DNA of 64,000 bases from Marisa cornuarietis (taxonomy: Eukaryota > Mollusca > Gastropoda > Architaenioglossa > Ampullariidae), in assembly GCA_004794655.1 (NCBI GenBank), contig SMMW01000535.1, forward strand, positions 1,550,001 through 1,614,000, given 5' to 3'. This document shows positions 28,006 to 37,406 of the stretch, in pieces. The position numbers and the translations under genes are program-made. The first letter of the stretch is position 1. Each line of letters starts with the position of its first letter. The notes beneath the pieces were generated by a model, which made no database searches, was not told the DNA's origin, and saw nothing but the letters and a program-made list of their open reading frames with translations.

Positions 28006-28339
28006 CCTCAGTGTGAGAAATGGGCAGATGTATTTACTGCACAACAGTGATTCGAATAATAATTATTTTAAAAAAATATGGTTTCGACGTTTGCAAGACT
28101 AGAAATTTAGACAGATGCACACTAAGACTGAAAATGTGATTCTGAAATATAGACTGCGTGAATCAAATGCGAACGTCTTTCAAAACTGTGAAGAATCACC
28201 TTTAAGACGATAATTTTGGTGTGTATTTCTAGTTTATTTGACAACATTTTAAATGTTTTATGCAATTTTGTTGTATAAGTTAGTTGTTCTTATGTATCGA
28301 GATTTACACATTTACACATTTTTTTTTTACATACGGAGC

Positions 28340-28345
28340 AATAAA
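28340..28345 (+). other. Poly(A) signal, CDF gene 1
   Basis: An AATAAA hexamer lies 335 bp after the stop codon of gene 1 and follows a T-rich stretch. It is the best candidate 3' end; cleavage would fall shortly after it. Confidence 0.5.
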
Positions 28346-28476
28346 ATGTGCACTTTGTGTTATTTTATAAATGACTTTTCGTTTTAGGGGGAACCGAAAG
28401 TGTGGTTACTTAAGCGACTGCTAACGACATTTGTTAACAAAACAGTAAAATTGTAAAGAAACTTATGTCAATCTCT

Positions 28477-28494
28477 CACACACACATGCACACG

Positions 28495-28536
<42 letters not shown>

Positions 28537-28554
28537 AACACAAACACAAACACA
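28477..28554. repeat. Imperfect (CA)n microsatellite
   Basis: AC run with CG and AAC interruptions, just after the end of CDF gene 1. Confidence 0.93.
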
Positions 28555-29360
28555 CATAGATGGAGACACAATTGCGCATCGTGGCCATGGGGTTAAAGGT
28601 CATCTCATTGGAGACTGGAGGAACGTGAGTTAAACATCCCAAGTGTCTAAGGCGGTGAAAAATAGCAAAATAAGCTGTGCTTAGTATAAGTAGCATTGGC
28701 AGGGGCGAGAGTGCACTTATCCGGACAAATTGTGTAGGAAATGTGTCTCTGGGAGAAAGGGGAAGAAAACAGAGTTATGTGGCCTGAAGTACATGAAAAG
28801 TGATTTCGCCTGTCTGGACGAAGTCATGATTAGGCTGGTGGCGACAGTGGAGTCCACTAGAACCACCAGTGAACTCCATTAATGCACGAGAACGAGGAAG
28901 AGACCAACTTCGTTGTAGACTGAACTGCTCAGACTCTTCTCCTGCTCCGCCACAAACAATTAGTCTAAAGCACTTGCAAACTGTTACATCGATGAATCTT
29001 TGACCTTTATCCGACATGTCGAGCTGAGGTAGAAGTCAGGTGAATGCCTCGGTGCGAGTCAAAGTCGCAAAGACTTACCAATAAATAAAAAAGCTCGTAA
29101 ACGGCTCTGGGTGGTTGAGCCATGGATGATGTGTCACGAGACATCATCTCTAGACACCGTCTCATACAGAAACGCCATCAACATTCTTGGAAAACCTGAC
29201 TTCCGGGCCCATAAAGCTCGTGTCGCGCTAGACACAAACAGAAGAGTCCAGTCGATAGCCTAATGCTGGCCGGAACCTAACCATAACCATAAGCCTTAAG
29301 ATTTGTTTAGTACCGAACAGTACTTGCTACTTCAACTGCTTCCTGACGTATGTAAGTTTT

Positions 29361-29618
29361 GGTGACCGGACACTTAATCCCCAGACACTTAGTCCCCGAC
29401 ACTTAATCCCCAGACACTTAATCCTCAAAAATGCCCCCAATGTTATAAATGTTGAAGTTAAGTATTATTTTAATTGTCAAACTTATTTTGAGGTTTACAT
29501 GAAAATGATTATTTGAATTTGAATTAAATTTTTCATTCACTTCATAATTTCTTGAGTTGAAATTTCATTTTGAGGATTAAGTGTCTGGGGATTAAATGTC
29601 TGGGGATTAAGTGTCTTC
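29361..29618. mobile_element. Foldback/MITE-like element with flanking 9-bp duplication
   Basis: The left arm (29361-29432) has four copies of about 15 bp based on GACACTTAATCCCCA. The right arm (29566-29618) has three copies of the reverse complement. The arms pair over about 50 bp and enclose about 130 bp of AT-rich DNA. GTAAGTTTT flanks the element on both sides (29352-29360 and 29619-29627), as a target-site duplication would. It has no coding capacity. The transposase family is unknown; a 9-bp duplication would fit Mutator-like elements. Confidence 0.82.
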
Positions 29619-31155
29619 GTAAGTTTTCCATGTTTCGAAACTTATCTACGAGGGCGGCCAGACACTGCTCCCCAAATCTGAATTTTGGGGCATTTTGAGA
29701 TATTTGATATTAGGAAATGTCAGCATGTCATTTATCCACTCTCAAAGTGATTTTTAATAAGAACATCTAGAAAAATGTAAATTTTGTCAATAAACACAGT
29801 CACTGATTTCAAAATCCTCCTTGTTGTGTTCAGAGTTCGTGGTTTTTTTTTAGTTTCTTGTTTTGGTTACTTCAAATCCCTATAACTTTACATTCAGATG
29901 TGATATAAACTTGAAATTTGGTTGAAACTTTCTTTATACATATTTAAACATTTTTACCAAGGCGTGTAAATAAATATTTAGTAGTTTGATTATACTGTTT
30001 TAAATCAAACTTTCTTAAATTTTAACACACTTTTTTTACAAAAAAATTCATAAAAAATACGTAAGTTGATTTTGGTAATTTACCTTGGTCAGATTGTAGA
30101 TCTTCCTTTTAAGTAACTATATAAAAAAGAATTTTGAGCCTACTCGCAAATTCCACGGAGTTATAAGCTTTTTAAAAAATGTTTGTTTTGGTGCCATTTT
30201 GGATCGTTTCCATGGCAACTGAGAGTGTGACAAGTGTACTAAAGCTTTTTTTGAACTTCCATTCAAGAGCAAAACAGTTGATATAAAAAAAATTAGCAAT
30301 ATCTTGTAAAATGTAAATTTTTTTTCGGGCAGTGGGCCTTAAATGTTCATTCCGATGTTTCTAAAAGTCTGATTTGTTCCAAAATTGTACCTACCTATGT
30401 GACTGAAGGTTGGGTATTAAATGACGCAGAAGGTGAAGCTCCCTCGGGAAACTGAACCAACAACCAAAATACTGGTTGTATAACTAAGTGACAGGAGATA
30501 CTTGTGATTGTTCGATTTAGCTATCGTCACGTGAAGAATCAACGTACACTACGTGAGGTGACTGCATGTCGCTAGTTGGAAAGCAAAGTGTCATTTATAT
30601 ACGCCAAAATGTATCTTGGATAATAATGCACATTGTATTGACAACCACATGCTCTACTTTGGTGGTTTGCAACATATAGGTAAACATTTGCGTTAAGTAA
30701 ATTGCTGCATTCGATTATGTAGTTATCAGTTTAGAGTTTCAATTGTGTCAGTTCTTTTTTTTCTATTTGGCTTTCTTTTCTTTCCCTTGATGGGAAATCA
30801 TGTTTTGCCAAGTCACAAAGTCACTCATTTTGAACTGGTGTGAACAAGCATGCATTTTGAACTCGTGAAAGTGTAGATAACCATGAAGAAGCTTAAATAC
30901 TTCAGCGACTCGTGCACCCAATCAGTGTTAAGTGGTTATCAGAGGTTGTGTTGCCTAACCTGATCACAGCTTTCACATTTTATCGGAACACTAGCCCTAG
31001 CCTTCCTTCGCGAGGCAGACGAGTACAGTTTATAGTTTAGAAAGGACCAAATCACAACTTTTATGGGGTCAAATAACCGAACCAATCGTGCAAACTGCTG
31101 CTAGTGTTTCCTTTCTAAGTCAGCCAAACCGCAACACGGGAACGGACCTTCTAGA

Positions 31156-31209
31156 ATGAGCCACACTCCGGATTGCCTCTTTGACAATGCTGCTGCTTCA
31201 GATGAGGAT
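31156..31209 (+). CDS. CDF gene 2, exon 1 (start exon)
   Basis: The exon is 18 codons from ATG to a GTGAGT donor, ending ASDED in phase 0. Its size, phase and acidic end match exon 1 of gene 1, which supports both start choices. The distance to exon 2 is about 1.1 kb. Confidence 0.62.
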
Positions 31210-32083
31210 GTGAGTAAAATCGAGGTTATCTATGTCTATAGCCTCGATACGCCTTTTGCCCTCTGTATACCAGTCTACTTAGTCAACTTTCATTTTCGTT
31301 CATTCTGCCTGTAGTTGTTTTCTTTCCCATCGTTTCTACTACTTTCTCGCCATTCGTGTCTATATGTGCGTTTCGCTGTTTATTTCTGTCTGTGAGTCTC
31401 TTTGTATATTCATTAGTCTGTTAGTGCGTCTGTATTTCCAAGTATCTATCTTGCAATGGGTGTGTATATATGTGTGTATGACGCTGCTTGTATGAATCAT
31501 GATCACATGTTGTTGTTGTCGTTGTTATGAAACTCAAAGGGCTGATGTCATCCGTTAGCTGGGGTAAACAAATCCGCCAGTTTAGTGACAATCTTAAACA
31601 AAGGTAAGAAATGTTTTGAGCAAGTGTTTAGAATCTGAATGAGTCCTATGATATATATGGACATGAAACAAACTTATACTATCCGATTTATTCTTTTTAG
31701 CCTCTTTGTGCTAGCCTTTTAGTCAAAAATCACGGGTGTAGCTATAATAATTAAAATGAACACTGACTTTCAACCTACTGTAATTAAAATTTTCCCAAGG
31801 AGTGTGGTGCCAGTTTATTGGTTTATGAACATTAATTTAGAATATTATGTCCTTAAAAATAGCAATAGTATTAGCAAAGAAAATCAATATATAACTTCAT
31901 CAACAAAATTAAAGTATGTTACAATAAAAGAATTAAGTACATGTTTTCTAGGAAAAAAACTGATGATTGTAACAGAACATTTATATAAAAAAAACAAGCT
32001 TAACAGATATTTGCAGAAGTAGCGATAAAATTAAGTTTAGCCTCATAGTTCGTAGATAATTAAACAGTGCACTACGCGCGCCC

Positions 32084-32129
<46 letters not shown>

Positions 32130-33117
32130 GCACGCACGCACACACACACACACATTTTTAGAATATCTTTCCTGTGTAAGCATATTTTACAAAATTGCAT
32201 GTTCGATATCATTTTATTGTGCTAAAATTATTTAAATAATACTTTCCTGTAACATAAATTGACAAGAAGGACTATTAGTGTCCTCATAGTCGGATTTGTT
32301 TCAATCTGACAGGACTATAACGAGGAGACCCGACTGCTGTCCTCAGACGAGAAACAAAGGTTTGAAATCCACACATACGGGGCCAGGGATGCTGTGAGCC
32401 GAGATGAAAGTCTTGCTGACTCAGCTTTGTCGGACTCGGTGTCTGTTGCCCATAGCACCCACGATCCTGATGGTACTCATCCCCATCTTCTGTGACATAA
32501 TTATCCAACGTTTCCTCCACCCCAACGACTCTTATCTCCCCCCCCCCAACTCTCTCCCCTCTATTTCTCCTTATTTCTCCCTCGCCCCTGTCCCACTACA
32601 TACATACATACATACATACATACATACATACATACATACATACATACATACATACATACATACAGAAAAAGACAGAGATAAAACAGATAGAAAAGCAGCA
32701 AAGAAAGAAATTCAAGACGATGTGACTGACCGACAAAACAAGGGAATCATTATGTTGGATTTCTTACTGAAGGTTTTCCTAAGCAGGTATTAAGAAACTC
32801 GTTTCGCCGATAAGGTTTCATTATAGGAGAAGACATTTATCTAACATTAATAATATTACTTTCTGAAGCATCAGACAGTTTTATAATTAGATTCTGTTAT
32901 TTGAATATCTTGTTTCACAGGAACTGGTGACTGGAAAATACCACTTCACGAGTTTACGTCCAAGAGAAAGGGCGACCTTATAAAAACTTTCTCTTCCAAG
33001 AAAGTGAGGTACAAAATAATTGAATCCAGAATTGTGCCTCTAGCTGTTGTTACTACAGTATCTTCTTGTTTTTATAAAGTGGTATGAGCCTGCCTTTATG
33101 ATGGAGAAAGGCGCTTT

Positions 33118-33177
<60 letters not shown>

Positions 33178-36016
33178 TTTTGGCTCGTTTTTATTTTACA
33201 TTTTGCCCGTGTTTATTGTTGCACGTATTTGTGTCAACTTTTATTTTACTCGTGCTCATGCTTCATTATTGATTAACTTTCAAAATGCGTTATAGTTTTA
33301 GGTTTTTTTTTGTTTTTAACACGTTTCAGCGTGTTGCTTTGTTTACTTCAGAGTGTAATTTTAACACTTTCTTAATTTTAAAAAATCTTAATATTCGAGT
33401 ACGTTTTAATTTTTACTCTCTTATCAAATCAGCTTACCTCGACTCATACATTCTTGAAAGATTACATTTAAAGCTGGATTTGCCTTGCTTACACAAGGAT
33501 ATTCTTCAAATCCAATCTTTTCTTCGCCTCACACACTAAATCACTCACTCCTGCGAGCTTACCCTGGGTTTGCCACCAGGTCTTTCTACAGAGAACAAGA
33601 CGAGCTCATTTCAATGTTCGAGGATTTTACTTTTGCGGTGGACAAGAGGAATAATGAAATAATACACACTCAGCATAGTACAGCATACCGACTCACTCAG
33701 ATCAGCTTTATTATTAACATGGTAAGTAATATTTATGGAAGGATTTGAATTTTTATAATACTGTAAATATATAATGCCTTATAGAGATATATATATATAT
33801 CTGTTAAGGGCCGATGGCCTAAACAATAAAGTTTTTGTCTTGTCTTGTCTATATATATATATCTTAATGCCTCAGTGCTGATTCAGTCATTTTCAAGTAT
33901 TCTGATGTTAAAATAGACAGTTGCAATTGTTTGCAAATAAGTCTGTGAACAAATTTTGCATTCTAATCTAACAAAGGAACTGACTTGCTCATCTTAGAAG
34001 AACACACAGGATGCGTTCTGCGCATCACAATCAGCAGATGGCGGAAGGAGGTGCACATGAGGTGGTTAAGCAATGGTCAGCTTTTCTCTCATGTCTTTTT
34101 GCACTCTGTAGGTTCTCCTGGCAGCAAAACTGACGGCCAGCGTCCTGTCCGGCTCCATCTCCATCATCTCCAGTCTGGTGGACAGTGTCGTGGACGTCTT
34201 GTCATCCCTCGTACTGTGGTGGGCAATGCGCGCAATACGCACAAGAAATCCTTACAGGTATCCTCAAGGTATAGCTATGCTTTAAAGGACTACAGTCAAC
34301 CAGATTCAGTTTTTGCAGTTTCTGGCTCTTCGTGACACCTGAAATATCTTCTAGAAAGTTTATTGTGCATATCTAACACTAAGGAAAGATCCAAGACACA
34401 AAAAAAACAATAACAAAACAAAAAGCATCGGCTCATTGCAATGTCTTCTGAGCTTAGGGTTTGAATGGGTCGAATGGCTTGGGTGCATTGATGGATTGAT
34501 TATGTTAAACAGGACGCACAAAGCTGGAGCCAGTGGCAGTCCTCATCCTATCTGTAATCATGTCTGTGGCGTCCTTACAACTGCTATGGGAATCGGTGAA
34601 AGTTCTCACTGATCTAATTGATGGTTCTAATTGCCTTCCCAAGTGTGAAATCAGAGCCAGTGACAATTCCAGCTGTCTTCTGACATGTGATATGACCACA
34701 GCTGACAACTCCAGCTGCATTTCAGTGTGTGGGATAACCACGTCTGACAAGTCCAGTTGTCTCCCAAAGTTTGAGATAACCACAATATCCATAGCTGCAA
34801 GTACAGTTGGTATGTCTGATCATAAAAGATATGCATTTTTTATTTTTATAAAGAGTCTGACAGAAGATCTCCATTGGGAAAGTATTTGTTCCAATTAACA
34901 ATATCTAGTGCTTAACTGACTTAGTCCTGGTTGTGCTGCAGTTTTAGTGGATGCTGCTAGTGAATTAGTCCAAAACAAGCAGCAAAGACGAGCAGATGCT
35001 GTGTCAAGGCTACTTTTGATTTTGTGTGCAGTGACTAAATTCGTACTTTGGCTCATTTGTCGCCGTGTGAACAATTCGACAATCCAGGCCCTGGCCCAGG
35101 ACCACAGGAACGACGTTCTGTCCAACTCTGTGGCCATTGTCTGCGGTTACCTAGGTCAGTAACACTTGCTACGTGTGCGGCATGCAGCATCTTTCATGCT
35201 TATATTTGCTTGTGCCCGTTAAGATTTTCCTATTCTCCAGATCGAAAGATTAAAGTTTAGCTACCACTGATTTTTCTGAGTAAGCGTTCGCAAGGCTGTT
35301 TTTACAATCCCATTGATGATATTAGTTAACTTCTGCCTATTTGATGACTCACTTGTTAGGAATGCCTTGAATACCGTCGTATAATATCAGTTGTCCGCTT
35401 TTGATTTCCATTTTTGTTTTGTTTTAGGTTCCCAAGAGTTCCAAGATCAAACTGGGTATAAGCAGTTTATCTATTCTGACCCAATAGGAGCAATTCTTAT
35501 CAGTTTTTACATCATCTTCAACTGGTGGACTACCGGAACAGGTTAGGCTTTCTTCAGTCAAGTTTACACATGCAAATTAGCAAGAACAGTTTAAAAATAC
35601 CCTCGCCTATTAACTTAAGTGGACACATACGAACCGCTGGACATTTTTTTATATAATGCATACACAAAAAGATCTCAAAGAAAATTTAAATTTCTTTTTA
35701 ATTTCTCCTAGAGCAAGTGAAGCTGTTGACGGGGATTTCCGCAAGCCCGGAGTTTCTGGCTAAGCTGACCTGGCTGACTATCAACCACAGCCCTAACATC
35801 AAATACGTGGAGACGGTCCAGGCCTACCACTTCGGAAACAACTGCCTTGTGGAGGTCCACATCGTCCTGCCAAAGTTCATTCACCTGCACACCGCACACG
35901 ACATCGGCGAGAGTCTGCAACGGAAGCTGGAGACTTTGCCAGAAGTCGAGCGAGCGTTTGTGCACGTGGACTACGATTTCCACCATCACCCAACAACAGA
36001 GCATAAAACTGTCTGA
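31156..36016 (+). CDS. Mn-type cation diffusion facilitator (metal tolerance protein-like), gene 2, nine exons, with loop repeat
   Basis: The nine joined exons give 1440 nt, or 479 residues, with every intron in the same place and phase as gene 1. The DxxxD motifs are D172/D176 in helix 2 and D323/D327 in helix 5, so Mn export is the predicted activity by family. Unlike gene 1, the non-cytosolic loop between helices 3 and 4 holds three extra 14-residue repeats (residues 241-282), each with CxxxC, two of them also with an N-S-S sequon. Most of the rest aligns without gaps from exon 3 on, apart from one codon in exon 4. Intron 1 (31210-32312) has a (CA)n, intron 2 (32473-32920) an (ATAC)n, intron 3 (33009-33579) an (ATC)n, and intron 4 (33722-34111) a short transposon tail. 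Introns 5-8 show nothing recognisable except a possible alternative acceptor in intron 6. Confidence 0.88.
32089..32153. repeat. (CA)n microsatellite in intron 1 of CDF gene 2
   Basis: An AC run with a central (GCAC)n interruption. Confidence 0.95.
32313..32472 (+). CDS. CDF gene 2, exon 2
   Basis: The exon has 160 nt after a CTGACAG acceptor and ends GATG|GTACTC, the same phase and context as gene 1. It encodes the variable acidic/Ser-rich N-terminal tail ([14 protein letters not shown] ... STHDPDG). Confidence 0.76.
32598..32664. repeat. (ATAC)n microsatellite in intron 2 of CDF gene 2
   Basis: About 16 tetranucleotide units. Confidence 0.96.
32921..33008 (+). CDS. CDF gene 2, exon 3
   Basis: The exon has 88 nt after a TTTCACAG acceptor. 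It encodes [17 protein letters not shown] through SSKKVR, aligning residue for residue with gene 1 exon 3. Confidence 0.87.
33117..33177. repeat. (ATC)n microsatellite in intron 3 of CDF gene 2
   Basis: About 20 trinucleotide units; the poly-Ser reading is not coding. Confidence 0.96.
33580..33721 (+). CDS. CDF gene 2, exon 4
   Basis: The exon has 142 nt, one codon shorter than in gene 1, after a CCACCAG acceptor and ending ATG|GTAAGT. It encodes [16 protein letters not shown] and the start of helix 1 ([12 protein letters not shown]). Confidence 0.92.
33801..33850 (+). mobile_element. Very short retroelement 3' end with (TTGTC)n tail inside a (TA)n tract
   Basis: GGGCCGATGGCCTAAACAAT is followed by AAAGTTTTTGTC and TTGTC repeats, then ends. 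It is bordered on both sides by TATATATATATCT, as if about 50 bp had been inserted into a (TA)n tract with target duplication. It lies in intron 4 of CDF gene 2. Confidence 0.5.
34112..34268 (+). CDS. CDF gene 2, exon 5 (helices 1-2, first DxxxD)
   Basis: The exon has 157 nt and encodes the end of helix 1 and helix 2 with [12 protein letters not shown] (D172, D176). It differs from gene 1 at only roughly a dozen positions by eye, far fewer than exon 6 does. Confidence 0.95.
34513..34809 (+). CDS. CDF gene 2, exon 6 (helices 3-4 with Cys/sequon repeat loop)
   Basis: The exon has 297 nt against 171 in gene 1. The excess of 126 nt is exactly three 42-nt units. It starts [18 protein letters not shown] (helix 3) and ends [16 protein letters not shown] (helix 4), so both flanks match gene 1 and the insert is purely in the loop. 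The frame stays open throughout. Confidence 0.93.
34632..34757 (+). repeat. Three in-frame 42-bp repeats encoding a 14-residue Cys unit
   Basis: The units are 34632-34673, 34674-34715 and 34716-34757. They encode [28 protein letters not shown] and [14 protein letters not shown]. The pattern is C-x3-C, then a hydrophobic-x-T/A-like core, then D-N/K-S-S. The unit probably arose from the loop sequence CLPKFEITT that follows. Units one and two have N-S-S glycosylation sequons; unit three has Lys in place of Asn. With the Cys that starts the residual fourth segment, the loop has seven Cys. Confidence 0.95.
35032..35154 (+). CDS. CDF gene 2, exon 7 (helices 4-5, second DxxxD)
   Basis: The exon has 123 nt, the same length as in gene 1, after a TGTGTGCAG acceptor. 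It encodes [13 protein letters not shown] and helix 5 with [16 protein letters not shown] (D323, D327). A second in-frame acceptor at 34940-34941 would lengthen this exon by 90 nt; the shorter form is preferred because it matches gene 1. Confidence 0.9.
35428..35541 (+). CDS. CDF gene 2, exon 8 (helix 6)
   Basis: The exon has 114 nt after a GTTTTAG acceptor. It encodes [14 protein letters not shown] and helix 6 ([17 protein letters not shown]). The donor is G|GTTAGG. Confidence 0.93.
35712..36016 (+). CDS. CDF gene 2, exon 9 (C-terminal domain and stop)
   Basis: The exon has 305 nt, identical in length to gene 1 exon 9, after a TCTCCTAG acceptor. After about 30 diverged bases it is almost identical to gene 1 at the DNA level. 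It encodes the cytosolic C-terminal domain with [14 protein letters not shown] and a His-rich end ([10 protein letters not shown]). Confidence 0.96.
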
Positions 36017-36576
36017 CATCAGTCAGCGGCACGCAAACTGACAAATTTACAATTTACAAATAATGTGCGTGCACTTTTAAGGTAATTTTATATATGCACG
36101 CAAAATGTCATAGTTTATTTGTCTGTAGACAGTTTTATACCACGGTTTGAATGTTTGTGTATACATTTTTATAAAGTTATCATGAGCTTTTTCCATTGCG
36201 ATTGCTTATGGACCTGAGTGACTGATTCTATTAACAAAGTTAGTACTAACTGGAATGTTGCGAAAAAATATTAGGTAAAGATAGACCCGTGACAATTTAA
36301 TCATTGTAGAGTGAATTGTTATATAACTTTCCTCTCTAAACGTTTTTAGAGATCAGGGGATAGTTTCTAACAGGTTTCTAAAACAGAACTGTTCTAAAAA
36401 GCAATTTTATATTTTTTTTAAATCGCTCCTATACCATTTAGATTCGTTACGAAATATTTTGCTGACGGGAACGCAAGTCGTGCTTCAACAGTTTTATCTT
36501 CTTTAAAACAGTTTTCTTTAACTTTAAAAAGTACTAAAATTATGTTGTGCACTGATTTTATCAATCTGATTATAGA

Positions 36577-36582
36577 AATAAA
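36577..36582 (+). other. Candidate poly(A) signal, CDF gene 2
   Basis: An AATAAA hexamer lies about 560 bp after the gene 2 stop. A further AATAAA lies near 36779, so the true 3' end is uncertain. Confidence 0.35.
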
Positions 36583-37351
36583 TTTAAGGCCTAGAGGTGT
36601 TGTGTTACTGGCCCCAGGAATCCATATTAAATTTTTTCTCTATCTACATACTCGTTAGAGTTCACAAATTCAATGCAAACGGTTCTCAGTTTGAAGCTCA
36701 ACACACGAGTATTATTAACGTAGCCAGGCGCACCTTTTTCCATACTATCTAACATGTAGGTACAGTATTTCTTAGAGGCAATAAAGCTGGTGGAAAGAGG
36801 AGAGACAAAGAAAGGTTTTCTGACCTAGATGATAGCAATGCTACTTTTGAAGAGCTTGTTTCGTCATTCGACACAAGTGGCACGTGAATCCACTAGACAC
36901 GACAGAAAGTCGAATGATAACCGATTTCCTGAAGGACAATTCAGATGTGAACTAAATGTGTCCAAGCAGCAGTCAGAATTGGGCTTGCTGTTATTGTTTT
37001 ATTTTTATGGTCTATTGACCTATATCTTCTATTTCCCGACGATGCAAGAATCCATGCTTCAAACGACGTTAAAATAGTTAAAATAGTTGCGATGCAGGTC
37101 TCGATCTCGACACAAGCAGCTTACAAGACGCTGAAGTCACGACATGGTCGTATAGTGTACACATTTATATGACTTCTGGAGCTGAGCAGCTTTTTTAGAG
37201 TTGATGCGGTATTTGCGTTTTTTCATCTACTGGCTTACTCTTCTTTCTGCGTCCACCACCTCCCTTGTACGTTTTACTTCCTCACAAACCGAAGCTGTGG
37301 ATGTTTTCAAACCCCATTTAAACCAAAGAATGTTCATTCCATTAGTGCTTT
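36583..37351. other. Noncoding gap before the LINE
   Basis: No exon-like segment of the CDF family and no other recognisable feature was seen here. Confidence 0.55.
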
Positions 37352-37406
37352 GTCAGTCAGTCAGTCAGTCAGTCAGTCAGTCAGTCAGTCAGTCAGTCAG
37401 TCAGTC
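37352..37406. repeat. (TCAG)n tail of the LINE
   Basis: About 14 near-perfect TCAG units sit exactly at the 3' end of the LINE (which reads leftward), directly after its last coding residues. A simple-repeat tail of this kind in place of poly(A) is typical of RTE-type elements. Confidence 0.9.

Larger units (their letters stand above)
28346..31155. other. Intergenic region between the two CDF genes
   Basis: It contains an imperfect (CA)n, the foldback element, and an AT-rich stretch (29640-30350) with no frame and no clear terminal repeats. The upstream region of gene 2 lies at the right end. No core promoter element is evident. Confidence 0.6.
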
